From NCBI GenBank assembly GCA_042140185.1, contig CP159477.1:1860001-1924000 (forward strand): 64,000 bases of DNA. The letters run 5' to 3'. Numbering within the stretch: position 1 is the stretch's first letter; each line of letters starts with the position of its first letter. Made by a program: the position numbers and the translations under genes. The stretch is from JANSXG01 sp024743075 (GTDB taxonomy: Bacteria > Planctomycetota > Phycisphaerae > Phycisphaerales > UBA1924). Below the pieces are notes generated by a model. That model was not told the origin of the DNA. It did not search any database and saw only the letters and a list, made by a program, of their open reading frames with translations. Of this stretch, positions 46,847 to 54,785 are shown one piece after another.

Positions 46847-48139
46847 TCAGACGCGTGGCGGGGCGGATTCCGTCCAGCCGAGCACCGGATACCGCTCCTC
46901 CAGAGCGGGCCACGCATCATCCCGGATCGCCGCACGGATGGCAAACATCAGGCGCTGGAAGTACCGAACATTGTGCAAACTGAGAATCAGGGGCCCGAGC
47001 ATCTCCGAGGCTTGGAAGAGGTGCCGGATATATCCGCGGCTGAAGATGCCCAGACTCGGCCCCTGCTCCGGGTGTTCTCGAAGATGCGCCTGAATCTGAT
47101 CGGCCCGGACCGAGGCGGGGTCATCGAATCCGAGTTCGGCGGCGTACGACTCGTCCACCGGATACGGGTCGTCGGCGAAGCGGGCGTTTTTCAGGCGCAT
47201 CTGACCCCGAGCGGTGAACGCGTTGGCGTTGCGCCCGTTCCTCGTCGGGAGCACGCAGTCGAACATGTCCACTCCGGCACGCACGGCGTGGTAGATGTCG
47301 CGTTCGTAGCCGACTCCCATCAGGTACCGGGGCTTTTCCGCCGGAAGCAGCGGCGCGGTGTGTCCGACGACACGGAGGATGTCCTCGAAGCCTTCGCCGA
47401 CCGCGACGCCGCCGACGGCGTAACCGGGCAGGTCGATATTGCAGACTTGCTCGGCGGACTGGCTGCGCCGGTCCAGGTCGGTCCCGCCCTGCACGATGCC
47501 GAAGAGCGCCTGCTCATCGGGGCGGGCATGGGCGGCCTTGCAGCGTTCGAGCCAGCGAACGGTGCGCTCGTTGGCTTCGACGAGGCGTTTGGCATGGTCG
47601 TAGCCGCGCTTGCCTGCCTTCGTCTTCTGGGCCTCGATGCGCAGGCGCGCCTGGTTCATCGTCGCCGGGTCCACGGAGGGCGGACAATCGTCGAGGGCCA
47701 TGATGATGTCGGCGCCGAGTTTGTTCTGCACCTCGATTGCGCGTTCGGGACTGAGGCTGATCGAGGAACCGTCGATGTGGCTCGTGAAAGTGACCGCGTG
47801 CTCATCGATTCGGTTGATGTCCGACAGTGAGTAGGCCTGATAGCCGCCGGAATCGGTGAGCATCGGGCCGGGCCAGCCGGAGAAGCGGTGCAAGCCGCCG
47901 AACTCTTCAACGAGGTCGGGCCCGGGGCGGAGCATGAGGTGGTAGGTATTGCCGAGGATGATCTGGGACTCGGTCCGCTGCACTTCCCACGGAAAGAGCC
48001 CTTTGATCGTGCCCTGCGTGCCAACGGGCATGAACGCGGGCGTGTCGAACACGCCGTGGGGAGTGTGCACGCGCCCGAGCCGGGCGCCGGACTGCTTCGA
48101 TCGAGCGAAGACCTCGAATGTGAGCGCGGACCCGGTCAT
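46847..48139 (-). CDS. tgt: tRNA-guanine transglycosylase without the zinc cysteines
   Basis: Inserts preQ1 at the wobble guanine of GUN-anticodon tRNAs. The catalytic residues are present: MLTDSGGYQAYSL (first Asp) and FDCVLPTRNGRNANAF (nucleophile Asp), with GIVQGGTDLDRR and the VGGVAVGE loop. In normal Tgt the C-terminal region after LKNARF carries CxCxxC plus a His for zinc. Here that stretch reads DESYAAELGFDDPASVRA.. and continues for about 30 extra residues before SRGYIRHLF, with no Cys; the His in LSLHN remains. I checked the other two frames locally and found no cysteine motif. TATGAT lies 9 nt before the ATG. Confidence 0.88.
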   Translation of the reverse strand: MTGSALTFEVFARSKQSGARLGRVHTPHGVFDTPAFMPVGTQGTIKGLFPWEVQRTESQIILGNTYHLMLRPGPDLVEEFGGLHRFSGWPGPMLTDSGGYQAYSLSDINRIDEHAVTFTSHIDGSSISLSPERAIEVQNKLGADIIMALDDCPPSVDPATMNQARLRIEAQKTKAGKRGYDHAKRLVEANERTVRWLERCKAAHARPDEQALFGIVQGGTDLDRRSQSAEQVCNIDLPGYAVGGVAVGEGFEDILRVVGHTAPLLPAEKPRYLMGVGYERDIYHAVRAGVDMFDCVLPTRNGRNANAFTARGQMRLKNARFADDPYPVDESYAAELGFDDPASVRADQIQAHLREHPEQGPSLGIFSRGYIRHLFQASEMLGPLILSLHNVRYFQRLMFAIRAAIRDDAWPALEERYPVLGWTESAPPRV

Positions 48140-48148
48140 ACGGTCGCG

Positions 48149-48154
48149 ATCATA
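48149..48154 (-). promoter_or_regulatory. -10-like element close to the tgt start
   Basis: TATGAT ends 9 nt before the tgt ATG, leaving room for a leader of only one to three bases. It may start an internal transcript for tgt-yajC-secDF within the long run. Confidence 0.35.
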
Positions 48155-48167
48155 TCGACGAGGGTCA

Positions 48168-49121
48168 TCACTCGCGTTCGCGCCCGGCCTTGTCGAGGAG
48201 TTGCTTCTCCTTGTCGGTCAGGCTCTGCACGCCCTCGTCGCGGACTTTGTCGAGGATGCGATTGACCGTCGCGTCGTCAACGCTGGGCTTGCGCTTGGTG
48301 TTCGACGGCTTCTTCTTCCCGCCCCGTTTCTTGCTCGGGCCGAGGATGTCGAAGAAGTCGTGGAGCATCTCGTGGCGGCGGATGAAGAAGAAGCCCGCGG
48401 CCGCGCCGCCGAGGTGAGCCGCTTCGCCACCCTGGTTCGAACCCTGAAGCACGAAGAGGTTCAAAGCCGAGATCGCGACAAACAGGTACGCACCGGTCTT
48501 GATCTTCATGGGCAGGACCATGAAGACATACATGACCTGATTCCCCGCGATGAACGCGCTGGCCATCAGGATGCCGAACACCCCGGCCGAGGCACCAATG
48601 AGGGGCGTGACCACGGCCGCCGGGAGGAGCCCGGGGATTTTGGCGTTGGTGAGGTTGCCGATCAGGTTGAGGATGAGGTAGAGGAACGCGCCGAAGATGC
48701 CGCAGGTCAGGTAGAACGCGAGGAACCGCTTGCGCGAGCGGAGGTACTGTTCGACGGCGGGGCCGAAGAAGTAGAGCCCGATCATGTTGAACAGCAGGTG
48801 CGTGATGTCGCCGTGCAGGAATTGGAAGGTCACGAAGCGCCAGAACTCGAGGTTCGTAAACGCCGTGTAGGTCGAGAAGTGACCGATCGCGAACAGAGGT
48901 GGCGCGGGGCTGCTCGACCAGCTCGGCGGCTGAGAAGTCTGGATCGGCATGCTGGCGATGCTGACCGTGGCGCCGGCGTTGACCAGCATGAGATCAAGAA
49001 TGAACACGCCGACGTTGATCGCGATGAGGATGGTGGTCATGGACCACGGCCCCCCCCCGGTCCGGGACCCCCCGCCGTTCACGGGCCGGTTCCTCACATA
49101 GTCGCGATCGTAGATCCCCAT
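48168..49121 (-). CDS. Rhomboid-family intramembrane serine protease with DUF6576-like tail
   Basis: A 317-residue protein with six to seven membrane helices. The catalytic Ser is in PLIGASAGVFGILMA and the partner His in GEAAHLGGAAAGFFFIRR; FLHGDITHLLFNMIGL is the HxxxN-type helix. A long first loop (about residues 52-80, Ser/Pro-rich) precedes helix 2. The cytosolic tail is Lys-rich and ends VDDATVNRILDKVRDEG then VQSLTDKEKQLLDKA, a short module also present at the end of the neighbouring M50 protease. GAGGA precedes the ATG. Substrates unknown. Confidence 0.88.
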   Translation of the reverse strand: MGIYDRDYVRNRPVNGGGSRTGGGPWSMTTILIAINVGVFILDLMLVNAGATVSIASMPIQTSQPPSWSSSPAPPLFAIGHFSTYTAFTNLEFWRFVTFQFLHGDITHLLFNMIGLYFFGPAVEQYLRSRKRFLAFYLTCGIFGAFLYLILNLIGNLTNAKIPGLLPAAVVTPLIGASAGVFGILMASAFIAGNQVMYVFMVLPMKIKTGAYLFVAISALNLFVLQGSNQGGEAAHLGGAAAGFFFIRRHEMLHDFFDILGPSKKRGGKKKPSNTKRKPSVDDATVNRILDKVRDEGVQSLTDKEKQLLDKAGRERE

Positions 49122-49195
49122 CCCGGGCTGGTCCTCACTGGCAGGTCACTCGGCGGGGCCGCAATTGCCCCGAACCGTGGATATCGGTCGCGAGT

Positions 49196-50287
49196 CTAGT
49201 CGCGCTGCCGCTTTTTTGTCTGTTTGGCCAGCACGCGCCGCTCTGACGCGCTCAGGCTCTCCAATCCGGAAACAGAGATCTTCTCCAACACCCGATCGAG
49301 TTCGGCCTGCTCGGCCGCTTCTCGCTCGCGCTGTTTGAGTTCTTTCTTGGATTCGCGCTCCGCGGTTTTCTCCTCAAGTTCCGGCGAGTAAGACACGCCA
49401 CCGAGGCCCGCGATATCCGACGGCATGTAGCCGGTGATCTCATCGGCCGCCCTGAGGCGCATCCGCTCCATCCAGCAGGCGATCAGGCCGAACGCGGCGA
49501 TGGCGACGAGCATCGTCTCCTGGAGAACGAGCGAGATCACAAAGATCAGGCCGGCGCCCACGAGTCCGATGTAGACCGCGACGGTCATCGAGCGCAGGTA
49601 GCCCATCCTGCGCCACATCAGCGACTGCACGATCCGCCCGCCGTCGAACGGGAAGAACACCAGCAGCAGGTTGAAGCCGAGGATCAGGATGTTGATGTAG
49701 TGCAGCCACCAGAGCGACTGCAGGGCGAACGCGCTGAAGTTGCCCCCCGCATCGATCGCGCCGACGGTCGCCAACGGCGCAAAGGGGTTAAAGAGAACGG
49801 AGTCAGCCTCACCGGACACGGCCAGCGCGATCGCGGTGAGCGGAAACATCAGTATGTTCACCGCCGGGCCCGCGATGGCCGTGATGAGGTGCGACTTCCA
49901 GTTGTTGGCCGGGATCGCCAATGCGAGGCCGCCGATCGGGAGCATGACGATGCGGTCCGCGCTGCCGCCGGAGCGGCGGGCGCCGAAGCAGTGACCGAAC
50001 TCGTGGAGCAGCACCACGACGAACAGCGCGATCATGCTCATCGTCAGCGTGGCGAGGTGCAGCCAGCCCCGCTCCCCCACGCTCGGGATCGAGGCAAGCA
50101 CCACGCCAACCATGAACACGATCGTGATCAGGTGCACGCGCACATCGATGCCCCAGGCGACGAACAGGCGCACCGACCAGCCCAGCGGGTTGTCCGGGTT
50201 CTCGAGCACGCGCGCGAAGAACTGGCCCCATCGCCCGCGCTCGCGGAAGTCGTCGCGCTGGCCGGACCCGTCAGCGAACATCGGCAT
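49196..50287 (-). CDS. Site-2-protease family (M50) zinc metalloprotease with DUF6576-like tail
   Basis: A 363-residue intramembrane protease. The zinc motif is VVLLHEFGHCFGARRSGG and the third ligand region LLLVFFPFDGGRIVQSLMW. About six membrane segments are seen; IGGLALAIPANNWKSHLITA is the conserved substrate-side loop of the SpoIVFB-like subgroup, and there is no PDZ or CBS domain. The cytosolic tail is a charged helix (KKELKQREREAAEQAELDRV) that ends LEKISVSGLESLSASERRVL, similar to the rhomboid tail downstream. The ATG overlaps the NUDIX gene by 17 nt. It may cut anti-sigma factors or similar. Confidence 0.88.
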   Translation of the reverse strand: MPMFADGSGQRDDFRERGRWGQFFARVLENPDNPLGWSVRLFVAWGIDVRVHLITIVFMVGVVLASIPSVGERGWLHLATLTMSMIALFVVVLLHEFGHCFGARRSGGSADRIVMLPIGGLALAIPANNWKSHLITAIAGPAVNILMFPLTAIALAVSGEADSVLFNPFAPLATVGAIDAGGNFSAFALQSLWWLHYINILILGFNLLLVFFPFDGGRIVQSLMWRRMGYLRSMTVAVYIGLVGAGLIFVISLVLQETMLVAIAAFGLIACWMERMRLRAADEITGYMPSDIAGLGGVSYSPELEEKTAERESKKELKQREREAAEQAELDRVLEKISVSGLESLSASERRVLAKQTKKRQRD

Positions 50288-50867
50288 CCTCTCCGACGCG
50301 CATCAGAGCCTTGCGTGCGGCAAAAAGCAGCGTCGTCACGGTCTTGCCGTCGAGGATCTCCCCCCGGTCGATCATCGCCATAGTTTCTGCTGCGCCGAGC
50401 ACACGCACCTCGATCCGCTCGTCCTCTTCCAGACGCTGACCGACCTCCGTCAGGTCGGTCGCGAGCATCGCGTCCATCCGTTCATCGGTCATACCGGGCG
50501 TGGTATAGAAAGACAGCAGCGGCTCGATGGAACCGGCTTCGTAACCGGCCTCTTCGATCAGTTCACGCTTCGCGGTCGTTTCGGCGGGCTCGCCGGGCTC
50601 GCGAGTTCCGGCGGGGAGTTCCCAGAGCGTTGACCCGTCGGTGCCGCCGATCGCGAATCGGTGGTTGCGGATCATGACGACCCGGTCCTCGCCGGAATAA
50701 CCGTCCCGGAGCAGCGGCAGGATACAGACCGCCCCCGGGTGGCGGACGACCTCTCGCCAGACCGGAGTCTCGCCCCGCGGGGCGAGGTTCACCCGCTCGA
50801 AGTCGAATTTCCGACCCTTGTGGATCACCTCTCGCTCGGTGACGCGGGGGCACGATCGGTCAGGCAT
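50271..50867 (-). CDS. NUDIX hydrolase, ADP-ribose pyrophosphatase-like
   Basis: A 198-residue hydrolase of nucleoside diphosphate derivatives. The NUDIX box is complete as GTREPGEPAETTAKRELIEE with AGYEAG directly after. VVRHPGAVCILPLL and a C-terminal LDGKTVTTLLFAARKAL match the ADP-ribose/ADP-sugar group. It heads the long minus-strand run and overlaps the protease gene. The divergent mlaF promoter lies in the next 100 nt. Confidence 0.88.
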   Translation of the reverse strand: MPDRSCPRVTEREVIHKGRKFDFERVNLAPRGETPVWREVVRHPGAVCILPLLRDGYSGEDRVVMIRNHRFAIGGTDGSTLWELPAGTREPGEPAETTAKRELIEEAGYEAGSIEPLLSFYTTPGMTDERMDAMLATDLTEVGQRLEEDERIEVRVLGAAETMAMIDRGEILDGKTVTTLLFAARKALMRVGEDADVR

Positions 50868-50968
50868 ACGTGAATCCGCTTTCGAGAACGATTCCTTCGG
50901 GCAAATGGCGACGACGCTGGCCGAAGATCATACGCTCTCATTGCAACCCTTCTTCGAGCCGGGCCCGA

Positions 50969-51760
50969 ATGTCCGAACAGCACACCCATCCAGATTCCAC
51001 CGGCCGCGGCGCGAGCGTGCGCATGCGCGGCGTGACGAAGTCGTTCGGCTCCACGCACGTCCTGAAAGGGGTCGATCTGGACGCGAAACCGGGCACGACC
51101 ACCGTGGTGCTCGGGCCGTCGGGATCGGGAAAGTCTGTGCTGCTCCGTCTCCTGGTCGGGCTGATGCCCCCCGACTCCGGCGAGATATGGTTCGACGACA
51201 CGCGGGTCGACGGGCTTCCCGAAGCCGACATGGACCCGGTACGCACGCAACTCGGCTTCCTCTTCCAGCTGTCGGCCCTGTTCGATTCGATGACCGTCTC
51301 GGAGAACCTGCTGTTCCCGCTGCAGGAACACTCTCGCCTGTCCAAGGTCGAGCGGCGCGAGCGGGTGCGCGAGACGCTCGCGATGGTCGACATGGCCGGT
51401 GCGGAGACGAAGTTCCCCGCCCAGCTCTCCGGCGGCCAGCAGCGCCGTATCGCCCTGGCGCGAGCCATCATGCTCCGGCCCCGGCTCGTCCTGTACGATG
51501 AGCCGACAACCGGCCTCGACCCGGTGCGAGCCCGGGGGATCAACATGCTCATCAACAAACTCAAACGGGAACTGGGCATCACCGGCCTCGTCGTCACCCA
51601 CGACCTCCACAGCGTGGAGATGGTCGCCGATCGAGTCGTGCTGCTCCTCGGTGGCAAGGTCCGCATCGAGGGAACCTTCGAAGAGGTCATGGCCAGCGAC
51701 GACCCTGAGGTGCAGGGCTTCCTCACCGGGCGCGGATCCGAGATCGGAGCGACGGCGTGA
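50969..51760 (+). CDS. mlaF: ABC transporter ATPase of the Mla lipid-transport type
   Basis: A 263-residue ATPase. Walker A VLGPSGSGKSVLLRLLVG, signature AQLSGGQQRRIALARAI, Walker B LVLYDEPTTGLDP and switch His TGLVVTHDLHS are all normal. VRMRGVTKSFGSTHVLKGVD and a pairing with an MCE-domain gene (4-nt overlap) point to phospholipid traffic between the membranes. ATG 50969 is chosen because the upstream frame is Arg-rich and unlike the family. The permease partner (mlaE) is not next to it. Confidence 0.88.
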   Translation: MSEQHTHPDSTGRGASVRMRGVTKSFGSTHVLKGVDLDAKPGTTTVVLGPSGSGKSVLLRLLVGLMPPDSGEIWFDDTRVDGLPEADMDPVRTQLGFLFQLSALFDSMTVSENLLFPLQEHSRLSKVERRERVRETLAMVDMAGAETKFPAQLSGGQQRRIALARAIMLRPRLVLYDEPTTGLDPVRARGINMLINKLKRELGITGLVVTHDLHSVEMVADRVVLLLGGKVRIEGTFEEVMASDDPEVQGFLTGRGSEIGATA

Positions 51761-52767
51761 AACCGACCCGTGACCTGCTCATCGGACTCGTCGGCATCAT
51801 CGGACTCATCGGGCTGGCCGCGATGCTCCTGCTGTTCGGCGAGCTCCGCTTCGAGGAGCCGCAGCGGTATGAAGTGGTCATGGCGTTGGACAACGCCGCC
51901 GGGCTGACACCCGGCTCGCCGGTGTCGATGAACGGCGTGGAGATCGGCCGCGTCGATTCGTCAATGACGGCGATCGACCCGCGCGAGGGCGTTCTGCTCG
52001 AGCTATCGATCCTGGATTCGGTGAAGATCCCGCGCGATGTGCGTGTGTCCATCGTGACGAGCTTCGTCGGCGACACACGCCTGTCGCTGCGGACGGCTCC
52101 GAGCGAGCCTGGCCAGCCGGACCCGGGATTCCTTCAACCGGGCGAGACCTTACGGGCGTCGGCCGGGGAACTGCTGGACGAGATCGCGGACCTGCTCGAC
52201 GAGCGGATCGCGTCGTTCAGCGATACGGCAGAGTCCATCGAGCAGATGGCCGCCACCTTCACGAAAGTCGGCCAGCGACTCGACGCGTTGTTGAGCACGC
52301 TCGAAACGGAAGACGGCGAGCCGATCGATCTTGCCCAAAGCATCCGCCGAATCGACGCGACGGTCGACGAAGCGCTCGAGTGGCTGTCCGATGAAGGGCT
52401 GCGCGGCACGATCGACGAGGTCGCGATCGAGGCACGCCAGACGCTCGAAACCGTCCGATCAACCGCGAAGTCGTGGGATGAGGCGGCCATAAAACTGTCG
52501 GAAGAGGTCGATGTCGCGTCCGACTCGGTCGACGAAGCAACCGTCGCGTTCATCGAGTCCTCACGCCAGCTCAACGCCGCGCTCCGTAATCTGCAGGACC
52601 TCACCGAGCAGGTGAACCAGGGGCAAGGGACGCTCGGCATGTTGCTCAAGAACCCCGACCTCTACCGCTCGGTCAACGACGCCGCCGTACGGTTGGAGAA
52701 GGTCCTGCGCGAGGCCCAGCTGCTGCTCGAGAAGTACCGCAAAGAAGGCATCCCGATCAACCTGTAA
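51757..52767 (+). CDS. mlaD: MCE/MlaD-domain lipid-transport protein
   Basis: A 336-residue protein with one N-terminal anchor (LLIGLVGIIGLIGLAAMLLL), then an MCE domain (about residues 36-115: YEVVMALDNAAGLTPGSPVS then VEIGRVDSSM), and a long helical C-terminal half rich in Asp, Glu and Ser (FSDTAESIEQMAATFTKVG on). The C-terminal GTLGMLLKNPDLYRSVND is common in MlaD-type proteins. It should form the periplasmic hexameric ring for lipid passage. Overlaps mlaF by 4 nt and is followed 8 nt later by xseA. Confidence 0.88.
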   Translation: MKPTRDLLIGLVGIIGLIGLAAMLLLFGELRFEEPQRYEVVMALDNAAGLTPGSPVSMNGVEIGRVDSSMTAIDPREGVLLELSILDSVKIPRDVRVSIVTSFVGDTRLSLRTAPSEPGQPDPGFLQPGETLRASAGELLDEIADLLDERIASFSDTAESIEQMAATFTKVGQRLDALLSTLETEDGEPIDLAQSIRRIDATVDEALEWLSDEGLRGTIDEVAIEARQTLETVRSTAKSWDEAAIKLSEEVDVASDSVDEATVAFIESSRQLNAALRNLQDLTEQVNQGQGTLGMLLKNPDLYRSVNDAAVRLEKVLREAQLLLEKYRKEGIPINL

Positions 52768-52775
52768 GGCCCCCT

Positions 52776-54398
52776 GTGGAGCGACTGCCATTCGATCCGA
52801 GCAAGGCCCGCGGCGCAAAGCGCGATACCGCGGCCGACACCGCTGCGGGCGAGAACCGCCCGCTGTCGGTCTCGCAGTTGTCGGCGTCGATCGATGGTGC
52901 CCTTCGTGAGGGTCTGCCCGCGCGAGTCAGCGTTCGCGGCGAGATCTCCGGCTTCAAGAACCAGACCCACTGGTACTTCACGCTCAAAGACGAGCACTCC
53001 GTCATCGGCTGCGTCATGTTCGCCAGCAGCGCACGGCGTCAATCCGTGGTGCCCGGCAACGGCGACGACGTGATCGTCAGCGGGCGCGTCGAGTACTGGT
53101 CCAAGGGCGGGCGCATCCAGCTCTACGCCGATCGCGTCGAACCGGTCGGACAGGGTCGTCTTGAGCGCGAGTACCAGCGCCTCGTCACCGAACTCCGCGA
53201 GAAGGGCTGGTTCGAGGTTGCCCGCAAGCGCGAACTGCCCGCGTTCCCGAGGCGTGTCGCGGTCGTCACCAGCGCCACGGGAGCGGCACTGCAGGATGTG
53301 ATCGACACCGCACGCCGGCGCTGCCCGGCGGTCGAACTCTGCGTCGTTGATGTGCGCGTGCAGGGCGAGTCCGCGACACCCCAAATCACGAGGGCGCTCA
53401 ACTGGCTGTCGCAGCAGCACGACTCGCTCGGTATCGACGCCATCATCCTGACGCGCGGCGGCGGCTCGCTCGAGGATCTGTGGGCCTTCAACGAGCTGGC
53501 CGTGGCCGAAGCGGTGTTCAATTGTGCCATCCCGGTTGTCGCGGCGATCGGGCACGAGACCGACACGACCATCGCCGAACTGATCGCCGACGAACGCTGC
53601 GCGACGCCCACGCAGGCCGCGATGCGTCTCCTGCCCGACTCGGGCGCACTGCGCGACCAGACCGAGCAGTTCGGCCGCCGGCTCGATGCGAGGATCACCC
53701 GCGTGCTTGCCGAAGAGCGCCGCCACCTCGCATCGCTGTCCCGCCTGCCCGCGCTGCGTGACGGACACCGCGCGATCGAGCAACAGGGCGCGATCCTGCA
53801 CCGGCTGGGGACCGCCCTCGACCACGCCACCCGCGAAGCGATCAGCGCGCGGCGCCACCGACTGTTCAACGCTTCCGATCGCCTCCAGCGCCACCGACCG
53901 AGCGCCGCACTCGGCTCCCGACGCCAGCGACTCGACCGAGCGTCCTACCGGTTGGAGCTCTCGATCCGCGCCCGCGTGCGCACCACCGACCACCTGGACC
54001 GCTTCGACGAGGTGCACAACACCACCGTCCGGCGCATCGAGCGCCACAGCGATCGGCTGGCGGCCCTCGGTCGCGAACTGGAGGTCGTCTCGCCGCTCCG
54101 CATCCTGTCGCGCGGTTACACGGTCACCTCTGACAACGAGGGGAATCTGCTCCGATCCGCGGAGCAAGCGAGCGAGGCGAAGGGGCTGCTCACCCGCTTC
54201 GTCGATGGGAGCGTCGCTTCGGTCCGCGGCGGGAGCCCGCCTGCCGCGTCCGAGCGAGACGGATCCAAACCGGTGCTCCCGCCGCTGAGCGCTCGCTCGG
54301 CCCCCAAATCGCTCGCCCGGCGACGATCCCGAAGCGGCCGCAAGCCGGAGAGCAAGGACCAACTCGGCCTGTTCGGAGCGGACCGTCCGCTGGAGTGA
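52776..54398 (+). CDS. xseA: Exodeoxyribonuclease VII large subunit
   Basis: Nuclease subunit that degrades single-stranded DNA. The N-terminal OB-fold covers about residues 25-125 (VRGEISGFKNQTHWYFTLKD, GRVEYWSKGGRIQLYADRVE). The catalytic domain has FPRRVAVVTSATGAALQDVI, ILTRGGGSLEDLWAFNELAV and VAAIGHETDTTIAELIAD, then long helices. A C-terminal basic, Ser/Arg-rich tail of about 60 residues is longer than in E. coli. The start is GTG at 52776 with no clear ribosome binding site, so it may rely on coupling to mlaD. xseB follows at once. Confidence 0.93.
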   Translation: MERLPFDPSKARGAKRDTAADTAAGENRPLSVSQLSASIDGALREGLPARVSVRGEISGFKNQTHWYFTLKDEHSVIGCVMFASSARRQSVVPGNGDDVIVSGRVEYWSKGGRIQLYADRVEPVGQGRLEREYQRLVTELREKGWFEVARKRELPAFPRRVAVVTSATGAALQDVIDTARRRCPAVELCVVDVRVQGESATPQITRALNWLSQQHDSLGIDAIILTRGGGSLEDLWAFNELAVAEAVFNCAIPVVAAIGHETDTTIAELIADERCATPTQAAMRLLPDSGALRDQTEQFGRRLDARITRVLAEERRHLASLSRLPALRDGHRAIEQQGAILHRLGTALDHATREAISARRHRLFNASDRLQRHRPSAALGSRRQRLDRASYRLELSIRARVRTTDHLDRFDEVHNTTVRRIERHSDRLAALGRELEVVSPLRILSRGYTVTSDNEGNLLRSAEQASEAKGLLTRFVDGSVASVRGGSPPAASERDGSKPVLPPLSARSAPKSLARRRSRSGRKPESKDQLGLFGADRPLE

Positions 54399-54413
54399 TC
54401 GCCCGCGACGGGC

Positions 54414-54419
54414 TACGCT
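54414..54419 (+). promoter_or_regulatory. -10 element of a probable leaderless promoter (xseB)
   Basis: TACGCT, 6 nt, then GTG at 54426. It gives xseB its own start site although it lies 27 nt behind xseA. Confidence 0.4.
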
Positions 54420-54425
54420 GCTCGC

Positions 54426-54731
54426 GTGAGCAAGCAAGGCAAATCCAAGTCCGGCGCGTCCTTCGAGCCCAAGTCGATCGAAAAACTCTCTTGGGAGCAG
54501 GCGATCGAGCGTCTCGAGGAGATCAACGACGCCATCGAATCCGGCGAACTCGGACTGGAACGATCGATCGATGCCTACGAGGAGGGCGTCGCCCTTCGAG
54601 CCCATTGCGCCAGCATCCTCGAACGGGCCGAACTGCGCGTGACGGAGTTGTCGCCGAAGGAAGCGAGCGGCGACGATTCGGGGGACACCGATGCGGATGC
54701 CGATGATGCGGGCGAGCCGGCTCCGTTCTGA
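54426..54731 (+). CDS. xseB: Exodeoxyribonuclease VII small subunit
   Basis: A 101-residue helical protein that binds the large subunit. LSWEQAIERLEEINDAIESG and LGLERSIDAYEEGVALRAHC are the paired helices of the family. The C-terminal 25 residues are an acidic Asp/Glu/Ala tail not needed in the family. The start is GTG 54426. Placement right after xseA confirms the assignment. Confidence 0.93.
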   Translation: MSKQGKSKSGASFEPKSIEKLSWEQAIERLEEINDAIESGELGLERSIDAYEEGVALRAHCASILERAELRVTELSPKEASGDDSGDTDADADDAGEPAPF

Positions 54732-54785
54732 CGCCGGCCCCTCAGCCGGGGGAGATCCGGTTGCTCACAGGAGAATTCACTCGTC

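Noticed and set aside
47040..47165. Zinc cysteines of Tgt hidden by compensating frameshifts
   Set aside because: I read the segment in the other two minus-strand frames and found no CxCxxC pattern.
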